Shown in pieces: positions 44,609-53,388 of a stretch of DNA of 64,000 nt. Each line of letters starts with the position of its first letter. The stretch's first letter is position 1. This stretch comes from Haloarcula pellucida. GTDB lineage: Archaea; Halobacteriota; Halobacteria; Halobacteriales; Haloarculaceae. The DNA lies in NCBI RefSeq assembly GCF_014647235.1, contig NZ_BMOU01000001.1:662262-726261 (forward strand). Reading direction: 5' to 3'. The translations under genes were made by a program, and so were the position numbers. Under the pieces are notes generated by a model that was not told where the DNA came from, made no database searches, and saw only the letters and a program-made list of their open reading frames with translations.

Positions 44609-45924
44609 TAGTCCATGATGGTCGCGAGGCGCCGGTCCAGCTGCTCGACCTCGGATTCGAGTTCTTGGACCGACTCGCTTACGGTCTCGTTCTCGCCGGC
44701 TATCTCGTCGACCGCCGTCGATATCTCTGCCGCGCGTCGGGCCACCTCGTCGATCATGCTCGCTATCTCCTCGGCGCTTGCCGCCTGGTCGTCCGTGGCG
44801 GACGCGACCTCGCTGATGCCGTCGTCGGTCTCGGCGGCTACCTGGAGAATCTCCTCTTGGTTGGTCTGGACACCGCGGAGGTCGGCGTCGACGGCCTGTA
44901 TGGCCTCGGTCGTCTGTTCGACCTTCTCGGCGGTCTCGACGACGGTCTCTCGGACCGCTCGGACCGTCTGTTCGACCTCGTCGGCGTGAGTTTTCGACTC
45001 GTCGGCGAGTTCCTTGATTTCGTCGGCGACCACCGCGAAGCCGTCGCTGTTCGCGTCGCTGCGGGCGGCTTCGATGTTCGCGTTCAGGGCCAGCATGTTC
45101 GTCTGGTCGGCGATGTCGTTGATGACCTCGACGAACGCCTCGATCTCGTCGATCTGGTCGCGAAGCGCACGCGTCTCCGCCGCGACCGTCTCGGCCGAAT
45201 CGGCGACCTCGTCGACCCGGTCGATAGTTTCACCGGCGGTTTCGACGGACTGTTCGGCGAGGTCTCTGGCCTCGCCGCTCCGCTGGCTGACCTCCTCGGC
45301 GGTGGACGCTATCTCCTCGACCGTGGCACTGAATCCGGACACCTCTGACTGTACCTGTTCGAGGTCGTCGGCCTGTTCGTCGGCCATCGTCCGTATCTCG
45401 GTCGACCGGTCGGCCACCTCGACCGTGGCACCCCTGAGTTCGTGGACCGTCGCTTCCACGTCTTCGGACATCTGTGAGTGGAGTGCCCGGAGCGACTCCC
45501 GTTGGTCGACGATATCGGTCACGTCGAGCAGGAGTTCGACCGCACCCACCACGGTACCGTTCTGGTCCGGAATCGGGACCGCGACGGCCCGTGCGTGGGC
45601 TTGCTCACCGTCCGGCCGCTCGGCGGAGCGAAACTGTTCTTCCCGGACCGCATTGCCTGTTCGGACCACCCGTTCGGCGAGCGTCTCGGACTCGCCTTCG
45701 GTGCCGAACACGTCGTAGGCGTCCATCCCGATAGCCTCGCTCGCGGGCAACCCGAGGAGACCCTCCAGCGACTCGTTCCACTGCGTGATAACTCCGTTCT
45801 CGTCGACGACGAACGCGGCCTCCGGGATGTTGGTGATCAGCGACTCGAAGGCACTTCGCCAGAGGGAGTCTGACTCGCCGTCGTCGATCATATCGAGCGG
45901 TTCCGTGGAATTTGACACGGTCAT
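44608..45924 (-). CDS. Soluble methyl-accepting chemotaxis-type transducer with PAS domain
   Basis: About 438 residues. A PAS domain (about 20-140: SLITNIPEAAFVVDENGVI) precedes a long coiled-coil signalling domain whose hairpin tip is IADQTNMLALNANIEAAR with DGFAVVADEIKELADES. No membrane span is present, so it would sense a cytoplasmic signal, such as redox state or a small ligand bound to PAS. It is a haloarchaeal Htr-type transducer acting on CheA. No chemotaxis genes are adjacent. ATG at 45924 is preferred over a GTG two codons earlier. Confidence 0.9.
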   Translation of the reverse strand: MTVSNSTEPLDMIDDGESDSLWRSAFESLITNIPEAAFVVDENGVITQWNESLEGLLGLPASEAIGMDAYDVFGTEGESETLAERVVRTGNAVREEQFRSAERPDGEQAHARAVAVPIPDQNGTVVGAVELLLDVTDIVDQRESLRALHSQMSEDVEATVHELRGATVEVADRSTEIRTMADEQADDLEQVQSEVSGFSATVEEIASTAEEVSQRSGEARDLAEQSVETAGETIDRVDEVADSAETVAAETRALRDQIDEIEAFVEVINDIADQTNMLALNANIEAARSDANSDGFAVVADEIKELADESKTHADEVEQTVRAVRETVVETAEKVEQTTEAIQAVDADLRGVQTNQEEILQVAAETDDGISEVASATDDQAASAEEIASMIDEVARRAAEISTAVDEIAGENETVSESVQELESEVEQLDRRLATIMD

Positions 45925-46051
45925 CCCCACAGACTCTATCGATAAGGGACTAGTACATTTCGCACAGTATCACCTCTGATAGCAGTCAGTGGTAACGGCA
46001 CACACGTTCGAACCCGGCACATTGAAGCGTCTCACGACCATAGTACGCCCA

Positions 46052-46459
46052 ATGAGTCTCGAACCGGAGTCCGAGACGTCCGATCCAGCCACGACCGGCG
46101 ACCGAGTCGACGAACTCGCGACGGCGTTCGGCGAGGCCATCGCCGAACTCCCGGTCTATCAGCGCTTCGTCGAGGCAAAGGAGGCCGTCGAGAACGACGA
46201 GGAGGCACAGGAGGCCATCCAGGAGTTCGAACAGATCCGCGAGGAGTTCCAGCTCGCCCGTCAGACCGGTCGCGCGAGTCAAGAGGACCTGCGCCAACTC
46301 CAGAACGCACAGGAGGAGCTCCACGAGATCCCAGTCATGAGCGACTATCTGGCGGTCCAGAACGAACTCGAACTCCGTCTGCAGGAACTCAACGAGATCG
46401 TCTCCGAGGACCTCGCCGTCGACTTCGGCCAGAAGGCCGGCGGTTGCTGCGAGGACTGA
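46052..46459 (+). CDS. YlbF/YmcA family protein
   Basis: A 135-residue helical protein of the YlbF/YmcA (Com_YlbF) family: LATAFGEAIAELPVYQRFVEAKEAVENDEEA and EEFQLARQTGRASQEDLRQLQNAQEELHE are the paired helices. In Bacillus, YlbF, YmcA and YaaT form a complex that works with RNase Y and carries Fe-S clusters. This protein ends in GGCCED, a Cys pair that could bind metal. The role in archaea is unknown. I chose the ATG at 46052; the frame upstream is open but not family-like. Confidence 0.8.
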   Translation: MSLEPESETSDPATTGDRVDELATAFGEAIAELPVYQRFVEAKEAVENDEEAQEAIQEFEQIREEFQLARQTGRASQEDLRQLQNAQEELHEIPVMSDYLAVQNELELRLQELNEIVSEDLAVDFGQKAGGCCED

Positions 46460-46593
46460 CCGGCCGAGCCGGATTCGCGTCTCGAACGACCGTTTTCACT
46501 TTCGAAGCGAGCGTATCGACAGCGAAATCTCCGCACTCTGTGTTCGTCTCCTCCAGTAGACTCTGCGTAAACGTTTGATTCCCTTGCACAACA

Positions 46594-46603
46594 CATATTT
46601 AAC
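46594..46603 (+). promoter_or_regulatory. TATA-like box of the MFS gene
   Basis: CATATTTAACC lies about 25-31 bases before the GTG start at 46625. Confidence 0.5.
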
Positions 46604-46624
46604 CGGCCCGGGGAGAGTCGGCCT

Positions 46625-47935
46625 GTGCGCGAACTGCTCTCCAACCGGACGTTCCTGCGGTTGCTCCTCGGCCGTCTCGTCACCAACGCCGGGGACAGCA
46701 TCTACTACGTCGCCGCCCTGTGGTTGGTCCACGATCTCGGCGGGTCGACGTTCTACACCGGCGTGGCATCCTTCCTGATGATGGTCCCGGGACTCCTCCA
46801 GTTCCTCGTGGGACCGCTCGTCGACGACGTTGAGGTGCGGTGGGCCCTCGTGGTGACACAGGCCGTGCAGGGACTGCTCGTGCTGACGATACCTCTCGCG
46901 GCGTGGCTCGACGCCCTCTCCGTCGAACTCGTGCTCGTGGTCGTCCCGCTCGCGTCGCTGGTCAACCTCGTGACCTACCCGGCACAGTCGTCGGCACTCC
47001 CGCGGGCCGTCGACCGGGACGAACTACCCGCCGCAAACGCGGTGTTCAACACGGCCCACGAGGGGGTGAACATGACGTTCAACGCCGTCGGCGGCCTCCT
47101 CGTCGGCCTCGCCGCCGTCGGAGCGGTCGGCGCGTTCCTCGTCGACGCGGCCACGTTCGGCGTCGCCGTCCTCCTGTTCGCCGGGCTCACCTTGCCGGAA
47201 CGAGACACGTCGGGCGACGCGACGGCGACGGACGGCGGCGCGGACGCACCGTCGGCCGACGACACGGAGACGGTCCGCGAACGGGCGGGGCGGTACGTCT
47301 CGGACTTCCGCGAGGGGCTCGCGTATCTCCGAGGGACGGCCTTCGTCTCGGTCCTCCTCCCGCGAGTGTTCGTCAGTTTCGCGACGGGGATGATGCTGGC
47401 CGTCCTCCCCGCGTTCGCGGCGTTGCGGGGCGGATCCGGGCTGTACGGGGTCCTGCTGTCCGCGCTGGCGGCGGGCGCGCTCTTCGGGTCGGTCCTCTCG
47501 GCCCGACTCGACTGGGTGCCGTACGGCCACCTCATGCTCGTCGGGACGGCGGTGACGGGGGTGGCGTGGATAGGCGCGGGCCTCGTGACGTGGACGCCAG
47601 CCATCGTCGCGTGCTTCGCGTTGGCAATCGTCTACTCCGGGGGCAACAGCGTCCTCTTCGACACGCTCGTCCAGACGGTCGTTCCCGAGGACAAGGTGGG
47701 TCGGGTCACCAGTTCGATGTCGACGCTGGAAGGCGCGGCGACGCCGTTCGGGTCGCTCGTCGGCGGGGCCGTCGCCGCCGTCGTCGGACCCGTCCCCCTC
47801 GTTCTGGCCGTCGGCGTCGCCAACTTCCTCGCCACCGTGTACGTCGGCCTCTCGAGGTCGCTCCGCTCACTGCCGGCCGTCGCCGACGTCGAGTACGGCG
47901 ATGACCGCATCGAACGGATCCGTGACGGTCCGTAA
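46625..47935 (+). CDS. Major facilitator superfamily transporter
   Basis: A 436-residue protein with about 12 membrane spans. The N-terminus (FLRLLLGRLVTNAGDSIYYVAALWLVH) and the later VDRDELPAANAVFNTAHEGVNM pattern are those of the MFS_3/enterobactin-exporter-like group, often drug or siderophore exporters. The central cytoplasmic loop (about 200-235) is acidic with DTSGDATATDGGADA. The substrate is unknown. Start is GTG, with a TATA element at leaderless distance. A metallo-hydrolase gene follows 32 bases later. Confidence 0.87.
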   Translation: MRELLSNRTFLRLLLGRLVTNAGDSIYYVAALWLVHDLGGSTFYTGVASFLMMVPGLLQFLVGPLVDDVEVRWALVVTQAVQGLLVLTIPLAAWLDALSVELVLVVVPLASLVNLVTYPAQSSALPRAVDRDELPAANAVFNTAHEGVNMTFNAVGGLLVGLAAVGAVGAFLVDAATFGVAVLLFAGLTLPERDTSGDATATDGGADAPSADDTETVRERAGRYVSDFREGLAYLRGTAFVSVLLPRVFVSFATGMMLAVLPAFAALRGGSGLYGVLLSALAAGALFGSVLSARLDWVPYGHLMLVGTAVTGVAWIGAGLVTWTPAIVACFALAIVYSGGNSVLFDTLVQTVVPEDKVGRVTSSMSTLEGAATPFGSLVGGAVAAVVGPVPLVLAVGVANFLATVYVGLSRSLRSLPAVADVEYGDDRIERIRDGP

Positions 47936-47967
47936 CGACTTAGCCACGTCCACTCACAGTCCGAACT

Positions 47968-48798
47968 ATGACGGTCGATTCAGACTGGGACGATTGGCTC
48001 TTGCGCGCTGTCGAAGACGCCGACCCGGACGGACTGGCGATCTGGTATCTGGGCTGTAACGGTTTCGTGCTCAAGACGAGCGGCGACACGACGGTGTTCG
48101 TCGACCCGTACCTCGGTATCGGCGACCCGCCGCGGACCGTGCGGATGGTGCCGGTCCCGTTCGAACCGAGCGAAGTGCAGGAAGCCGACGCCGTCCTCGG
48201 CACGCACGAACACACCGACCACGTCCACGGGCCGTCACAGGCCCCTATCCTCGCCAGCACCGGCGCGGACTACTACACTACAGACAGCGGCCACGACGTC
48301 GTCAGCGACGAGGCGTGGCTGGAGAACTGGTCGGTCACCGACGACCAACTCAACGAAGTCACGGAGGGCGACACCGTCGAGATAGGCGACCTCACGATCC
48401 ACGTCGAACCGGCCAACGACCCCGACGCCGAGCACCCCGTCTCGTACGTCTTCGAACACGAGTCGGGAACGTTCTTCCACGGTGGCGACGCGCGACCCGG
48501 CGACTTCGAGGCGGTCGGTGAGGCCTACGACATCGACCTCGGCGTCCTCGCGTTCGGGACCGTCGGGATGATTCCCGACAGCGACACCGGCGAGCCAAAG
48601 CGAACCAAGTGGTACAACGACGAGAACATGATAATCGAGGCCGCCAACGAACTCCAGCTAGACACACTACTGCCGAGTCACTGGGACATGTGGAAAGGGA
48701 TGACGACCGAACCGACCGTCCTCCACAACCACGCCGCCAGCTTCGAGTACCCGCGTTCGATGGAGATCGTCGAAATCGGCGACCGCGTGGACCTCTGA
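47968..48798 (+). CDS. MBL-fold metallo-hydrolase, UlaG-like
   Basis: A 276-residue beta-lactamase-fold hydrolase. The metal motif is LGTHEHTDHVHGPS (HxHxDH); a second ligand His occurs in TFFHGGDARPGDF and a last in LLPSHWDMWKGM. The start IWYLGCNGFVLKTSGDTTVFVDPYLG resembles UlaG, the L-ascorbate 6-phosphate lactonase, but many UlaG-like proteins have other or unknown substrates. It is cytoplasmic. It may be cotranscribed with the MFS gene upstream. Confidence 0.85.
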   Translation: MTVDSDWDDWLLRAVEDADPDGLAIWYLGCNGFVLKTSGDTTVFVDPYLGIGDPPRTVRMVPVPFEPSEVQEADAVLGTHEHTDHVHGPSQAPILASTGADYYTTDSGHDVVSDEAWLENWSVTDDQLNEVTEGDTVEIGDLTIHVEPANDPDAEHPVSYVFEHESGTFFHGGDARPGDFEAVGEAYDIDLGVLAFGTVGMIPDSDTGEPKRTKWYNDENMIIEAANELQLDTLLPSHWDMWKGMTTEPTVLHNHAASFEYPRSMEIVEIGDRVDL

Positions 48799-48846
48799 GC
48801 AGAACCGCAGTAGTGTTAGGTTTCAGTCAAGTAGGGCAGACGAAGT

Positions 48847-48858
48847 ACCTTTAATACT
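48847..48858 (+). promoter_or_regulatory. TATA-like box of the coiled-coil protein gene
   Basis: ACCTTTAATACTGG lies about 25-32 bases before the ATG at 48881. A nearly identical GGCTTTAATACTG precedes the HalOD1 gene. Confidence 0.5.
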
Positions 48859-48880
48859 GGCGGGGTATGGAGTAACATAC

Positions 48881-49990
48881 ATGAGCGATTCGCAAGCTTA
48901 CAAGGAGGTTACCGTCGCCTCGGATGGAGTGACCGTTACCAAACGGTTCGAGGCCGACGAGTTCCCGGTACCCGCGATAGCGTTCAACGTCCGGTCACGG
49001 CGCTCGGAACCGGTCACGCTCCGTCTGGTCGACACCGTCCCGGAGGACGTCGCCGTCGAAGATCTCGGGTTCCACCCCGAGTACGGGTCCGAATACTGGG
49101 ACATCAACGACGACCGCATCGCCTTCGAGAAGGAGATAGAACCCGACGCCGATTACACGACTGTCTACGGCATCCGGGCCACCGGGACCGACGACGTCGA
49201 GAAGTTCCTCACGGAACCGGAAATCGAGACGGTCGACCCACCCCTCGACGACGACGCCGACATCGTCGGCAGCGGTGACGACGCCGTAAAGGACGTCATC
49301 GCCGGCGACAGCGACAGCGTGCCGGGTCTGGAGGACGACGCCGACGACGACATCGAGACGCTAGACCTCAAAGACCCCAACAGCCCCGGCGGCGAGGGCG
49401 GAGACACGGCGGACGACGCCGAACAGGTGGACGTAGAGACCGGCAACGTCATCGCGGCGATGGCGAACGAGATTCGCCAGAACAACGTCTCGGCAGAGGA
49501 CGTGAAACTGTTGAAGCGAGCGCTCGACGCCGTCTCCGAGGACGATGACGACGACGCCGGTGGGGTCAACGAAGCCCGCATCAAGCGCATCCAGTCCGAC
49601 ATCTCCGACCTGCGAGCCTACACCGACGCGCTGGAGGAGTTCCTCGAAGAAAACGGCACCGGCGACGAGATGATCGAGGACTTCAGCGAGCGTCTGGACG
49701 CCTTCGAGACCGAACTGGCGACCTTCGAGGACGACATCCGGAGCGCGAAGTCCGCGGCGGAGACGGCAACGGAGGAGGTCCAGGTGGTCGAAGAGACCGT
49801 CGACTCGATGGACGAAGAGCTAGACGAGATGGAGTCACACCTCGGCGACCTCGAAGCCGAAATCGACGACGTTCGCGAGGAACTCGGCGACGGCGAAATC
49901 GACGAGCGCCTCTCCGATCTGGAGGGCGAAATCGAGGATCTCAAGGAGTGGCGCGAACAGCTTTCGTCGGTCATCGGCGGCGGCAACTAA
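48881..49990 (+). CDS. Acidic coiled-coil protein with an N-terminal beta domain
   Basis: A 369-residue protein of unknown function. Residues 1-115 look like a beta-rich domain (VTVASDGVTVTKRFEADEFPVPAIAFNVRS); 115-195 are acidic and disordered; about 190-365 are continuous coiled coil (repeated E-x-x-L patterns such as LDAFETELATFEDDI and LEAEIDDVREEL). No membrane span or signal is seen. It would form elongated oligomers and may be a scaffold. It is followed 39 bases later by a HisG-like gene on the same strand, suggesting a shared function. Confidence 0.75.
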   Translation: MSDSQAYKEVTVASDGVTVTKRFEADEFPVPAIAFNVRSRRSEPVTLRLVDTVPEDVAVEDLGFHPEYGSEYWDINDDRIAFEKEIEPDADYTTVYGIRATGTDDVEKFLTEPEIETVDPPLDDDADIVGSGDDAVKDVIAGDSDSVPGLEDDADDDIETLDLKDPNSPGGEGGDTADDAEQVDVETGNVIAAMANEIRQNNVSAEDVKLLKRALDAVSEDDDDDAGGVNEARIKRIQSDISDLRAYTDALEEFLEENGTGDEMIEDFSERLDAFETELATFEDDIRSAKSAAETATEEVQVVEETVDSMDEELDEMESHLGDLEAEIDDVREELGDGEIDERLSDLEGEIEDLKEWREQLSSVIGGGN

Positions 49991-50029
49991 TCGAACTGGT
50001 TTTATCCGTCCCGCCAGTGGACATCCCTA

Positions 50030-50926
50030 ATGACGACGACCAGAGTGGCCGTTCCCCGGAAAGGGCGGCCCCTCGAGGCGGTGCTGGAACGGCTCGCCGC
50101 CCGAACCGGGACGACCGAACTGGCCGACGATATCATCTCGACCCTCCGCTACGAGAAGGCGATCACCAAGGGCAACCAGACCGCCGAGGACGACGTTTAC
50201 CATCGTCTCGCCGAGTACTCCGGTCTCGACGACCCCACCCAACCGGAGTACACCCTGCTCCGCGACGACAGAGACGGGATGCCGCGACGCGTCGTCTTCG
50301 ACAGCGTCACTGTTCCGACAGCCCACGGCGACGTCCAGTTGGTCGGCCGCGAGGAACCGTTCCGCGCGCTCCGTACCCACGAGTTCGCGCTCGGGTTCGA
50401 CAGCGCCGACCTCGTCCTGGAGGAAGTCGTGCAACTCCGTGACGACGCGCTGACGAGTATCGAGGAGATCAACGACCGTATCGATCCGCTGGACACCGAC
50501 GTTCGCGTGGTCACGGGCCTCGGAGACACGGTGTACCACACCCTGCTCGCGACGCCGGACGTCGTCGACGCACAGGACCGCCCGCTCGGACGGGAGTTCG
50601 TCCGCAACTACGACGGCGAGTTCTGTATCTCGCCCCGGTACGAGCGACTCGTCGAGGCCGTCCTCGGGACGGCGGCGTTAGACGGCATCACGTTCACGTA
50701 CCCCGAAAACGGCAACGAGGAGGAAGCCGACATCGCGGCCACCGGCATCGGTGTCTACCTGACCGTCACGGGGTCGACGGCGCGAGACCACGACCTCGAA
50801 CTGGGCGAGCGGTTGTTCCCCAGCGAGACCGTGCTTCTAGAGAACGCGCGCGAACGCGACGCGATGACCGAGGACGTCGGCGACTTGTTCGCCGAACCCG
50901 AAGAGACGGCGCTCCAGTCGGTCTGA
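50030..50926 (+). CDS. HisG-like protein (diverged ATP phosphoribosyltransferase paralogue)
   Basis: A 298-residue protein I read as a divergent HisG relative: RVAVPRKGRPLEAVLERLAA matches the HisG N-terminus, FALGFDSADLVLEEVVQL resembles the D-LGITGEDLVLE strand, and YLTVTGSTARDHDLELGERLFPSETVLLEN resembles the PRPP-binding TGST segment with the following helix. The middle is diverged and an insertion precedes the TGST motif. Catalysis of histidine synthesis is doubtful. It is coupled in position with the coiled-coil gene. The family call is from pattern recognition only. Confidence 0.55.
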   Translation: MTTTRVAVPRKGRPLEAVLERLAARTGTTELADDIISTLRYEKAITKGNQTAEDDVYHRLAEYSGLDDPTQPEYTLLRDDRDGMPRRVVFDSVTVPTAHGDVQLVGREEPFRALRTHEFALGFDSADLVLEEVVQLRDDALTSIEEINDRIDPLDTDVRVVTGLGDTVYHTLLATPDVVDAQDRPLGREFVRNYDGEFCISPRYERLVEAVLGTAALDGITFTYPENGNEEEADIAATGIGVYLTVTGSTARDHDLELGERLFPSETVLLENARERDAMTEDVGDLFAEPEETALQSV

Positions 50927-50943
50927 GTCTCCCATCGTCTCTT

Positions 50944-51540
50944 CTAGCTGCTGTCACAGGCCCAGTAGAGGGCCGTACAGGCGCCGACGGCGACGAGTAC
51001 GGCCACGGTAATCGGTGCCGACGACGCCGACGGGAGGAGCGTCACCTGTGCGGCGAGCAGGGTAGCCCCCGTGAGTGCGATAGCGGCGTAGTACCGATAC
51101 CACGCTCTCGTCCCGTCCGATTTCCCGTCCACGTATCGGAGGACGTCGTCACCGGCCGAGCCTAGCGAGACAGTCGCCGCCTCGCGGTCGAACTCGACGA
51201 TATCGAGGTCGTCCATCTTCGGGAGGTGACTCTGGTGCAGTGAGACGTACACCCGCTTGCGCTGTTGCTCTCTGAGTGCATCTGGCGTCGTGTCGTTCTC
51301 CCAGGCAGCGACCTGTTCGGCTAGCAACCTAACGGTCACCGCCGTGTCAGGCTGGAGAACTCGCAGCGCTGCGCGGCGCCGGTCGTTACGGAGGACGTCG
51401 AATATTACCCCATCTCCCAACGAGGACGGCGGGTCTGTAGCTGTTCTATCGTCGTCACAGAACGTTTGGAGAAACCCACTGTCGTCTGTCCGTGGCTCGT
51501 CCGGGTCGGCGTCTCGGCGGGTGTTTTGCTGGTCTCTCAC
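50944..51540 (-). CDS. DUF7344-type winged-helix protein with two C-terminal membrane spans
   Basis: About 198 residues from a GTG at 51540; the frame is open to an ATG at 51708, but that stretch crosses an AT-rich, promoter-like TATATA (51616-51621), so the shorter form is preferred. The winged-helix core (IFDVLRNDRRRAALRVLQPD, LAEQVAAWENDTTP, RKRVYVSLHQSHLPKMDDLDIVEFD) is of the haloarchaeal DUF7344 type. Two hydrophobic helices near the end (YYAAIALTGATLLAAQVT and ITVAVLVAVGACTALYW) would tether it to the membrane. It is paralogous to the divergent gene at 51850. Confidence 0.72.
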   Translation of the reverse strand: MRDQQNTRRDADPDEPRTDDSGFLQTFCDDDRTATDPPSSLGDGVIFDVLRNDRRRAALRVLQPDTAVTVRLLAEQVAAWENDTTPDALREQQRKRVYVSLHQSHLPKMDDLDIVEFDREAATVSLGSAGDDVLRYVDGKSDGTRAWYRYYAAIALTGATLLAAQVTLLPSASSAPITVAVLVAVGACTALYWACDSS

Positions 51541-51849
51541 GAATTCTCTCGGTACCGAGGGAGTGGTCGAGGTGGTCGGTATAGATGCTGTCGCATTCGT
51601 AACCTGACAGCCGACGTATATAGTTCTTTCCCGTTTGCTTACCGTTTGAGTCGCTGAAATCGCACCGATCTGTGACGGCTGGCACCAACGCGGTGAACTA
51701 TCGTTCAATGCCCCGCCGAAGGCAGTAATCTCCCCTGTCTCGGGGGTAACGACGCTGTAACAAATGTGTATCCGACTTTCGGTACGTCCGTGTCGTCTTC
51801 GACGGCAGCTCGATGAACCGTCTACTCACCAACCGCGGCGACGGATGCG
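51541..51849. other. Intergenic region between divergent DUF7344 genes
   Basis: Just over 300 bases with lower GC than the neighbours. It contains a minus-strand TATA-like element (GAACTATATACG, about 51614-51626). No plus-strand promoter, RNA gene or convincing small reading frame is evident. Confidence 0.4.
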
Positions 51850-52374
51850 ATGGAACAAAACAATACCGAACTCTCACGCGACCGTGTCTTCGACATCCTC
51901 AGTAGCCCTCGCCGTCGATACGTCCTGTACTTTCTCAGGACCGAACCGAATCCGATCCAGTTGACCGATCTCGCCGAACACGTCGCCGCCTGGGAGAACG
52001 ACACGACGGTCGAGGAACTCTCGACACAGCAGCGCAAGCGCGTGTACGTGTCCTTGTACCAGACGCATCTTCCCAAACTGGCCGACGCCGGCCTCGTCAA
52101 CTACGACGACGAGTCCGGCGAGGTGTCGATCGCTCGCAAGGCGAGCGAGATAGACCCGTACCTCGGCGACCACCACGAGGAACCGACGTGGTATCTGTAC
52201 TATCTCGGACTCGCCGTACTGAGTACGCTCCTCATCGTCGCCTCCGCGCTCGGTTTGGGAATCGGACAAGGGGTAGTCGCGGTGGTCGTCGTCGGTGCCT
52301 TCGTCGCACTGACTGCGATACACGCGGTCTACCGATGGCGTCAGCGACCCCCACCGTCGGAGTTCAGCGAGTGA
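51850..52374 (+). CDS. DUF7344-type winged-helix protein with two C-terminal membrane spans
   Basis: A 174-residue protein: VFDILSSPRRRYVLYFLRTEP, LAEHVAAWENDTTVEELSTQQ and RKRVYVSLYQTHLPKLADAGLVNYD form the winged helix; a pair of hydrophobic helices follows (YYLGLAVLSTLLIVASALGL and VVAVVVVGAFVALTAIH). It is the closest relative in the window of the gene at 50944, with the same architecture but oppositely oriented. Such membrane-tethered regulators could convey envelope signals to DNA. Targets are unknown. Confidence 0.82.
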   Translation: MEQNNTELSRDRVFDILSSPRRRYVLYFLRTEPNPIQLTDLAEHVAAWENDTTVEELSTQQRKRVYVSLYQTHLPKLADAGLVNYDDESGEVSIARKASEIDPYLGDHHEEPTWYLYYLGLAVLSTLLIVASALGLGIGQGVVAVVVVGAFVALTAIHAVYRWRQRPPPSEFSE

Positions 52375-52387
52375 CCCTCCCCGGCGA

Positions 52388-52495
52388 CTACTCTTCCTCT
52401 TCGGGGAGCAGTTGCTCCGGTTTTCGCAGGTACGTCGGTGTGTTCGCGAACTCGACCATCCGTTCCAACTCCTGGTCCGTGATATGTCGGGACAT
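52388..52495 (-). CDS. 35-residue acidic protein
   Basis: A short frame from ATG at 52495 encodes MSRHITDQELERMVEFANTP and onward to a PEQLLPEEEE C-terminus. The sequence is helical and acidic and has the look of a conserved small haloarchaeal protein (I recall similar ones beginning MSR.IT..EL.R). It lies convergent to the DUF7344 gene, with 13 bases between stops. The function is unknown. Confidence 0.6.
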   Translation of the reverse strand: MSRHITDQELERMVEFANTPTYLRKPEQLLPEEEE

Positions 52496-52724
52496 CACAT
52501 ACACGACCTTCCCCTATTCGGGGTTAGTAATTGAGCCCATAGCTCCGAGAATGGCGTTTATACTACCGGCAACGCTGGGGTCGATAGCGACGCGAGCCTC
52601 GACTCAGAACCGCCAGACGACGAGCGACCACGAACGGATACGAACAGCATAACAATACGGGGCAGGGCCCGAGCCACGGCCGTGAGACAGACCAGCGCAG
52701 TCGTCGTGGGGAGTGTCTAGCCCG

Positions 52725-53291
52725 ATGTGGCCCTGGGAACATCTCGCCGTCGGTTACCTCCTCTACTCGCTGTTAGTGCGGGCTACCGGTCGGTCGCGGC
52801 CACGGGGGCGTGACGTCCTCGCCGTCGGCCTCGGTTCTCAGTTTCCCGATCTCGTCGATAAGCCACTCGGCTGGGGAACGACGCTGTTGCCATCGGGAAC
52901 GTCGCTCGCACACTCGCTGCTGTTCGCGATCCCCATCGTGACGCTCGTCGTCCTCGTCGCTCGGTACCGCCGGTCGTCGACGGGCACCGCCTTCGCGGTC
53001 GCCTATCTCGCACACATCCCTAGCGACGTGCTTTACCCGGTCGTGCTGGGAGAGGAACTGCGAGTCGGGTTCCTGCTCTGGCCGCTCGTCCCGGTCGACC
53101 CGATGCCACCGACGGATATCGTCGCCCGCGTGAGCGAACTGTTCACCGACTTCCTCGGCGTCGTCTCGACGCAGGCGGGGCTCAGATTCCTCTTTCTCGA
53201 AGCGTTCCTGCTCGGTGCGACGCTCTTGCTCTGGCACGCGGACGGCCTCCCGGGACTGGAACTGCTCCGCCCGTCACCCACTGACCGGTGA
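52725..53291 (+). CDS. YdjM/DUF457-type membrane-bound metal-dependent hydrolase
   Basis: A 188-residue polytopic protein. The family pattern WPWEHLAVGYLLYSL (early His), GSQFPDLVDKPL (the D in PDxxDK), SGTSLAHSLLFAIPI (conserved HS) and VAYLAHIPSDVLYPV (HxxxD) supplies the candidate metal ligands; four or five membrane spans surround them. Members are called LexA-binding or inner-membrane metal-dependent hydrolases; the substrate is unknown. The ATG at 52725 is preferred over a GTG four codons earlier. Confidence 0.8.
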   Translation: MWPWEHLAVGYLLYSLLVRATGRSRPRGRDVLAVGLGSQFPDLVDKPLGWGTTLLPSGTSLAHSLLFAIPIVTLVVLVARYRRSSTGTAFAVAYLAHIPSDVLYPVVLGEELRVGFLLWPLVPVDPMPPTDIVARVSELFTDFLGVVSTQAGLRFLFLEAFLLGATLLLWHADGLPGLELLRPSPTDR

Positions 53292-53351
53292 CTCCCTCGG
53301 AGACGGCTGAGAGCGTCCGTTCGCGCTGCTGCTGGGCCGTTGTCTGACGAA

Positions 53352-53363
53352 GGCTTTAATACT
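53352..53363 (+). promoter_or_regulatory. TATA-like box of the HalOD1 gene
   Basis: GGCTTTAATACTGCC lies about 26-35 bases before the ATG at 53389, similar to the box before the coiled-coil gene at 48881. Confidence 0.45.
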
Positions 53364-53388
53364 GCCATCTCGTTAACATCCTTAGCAG

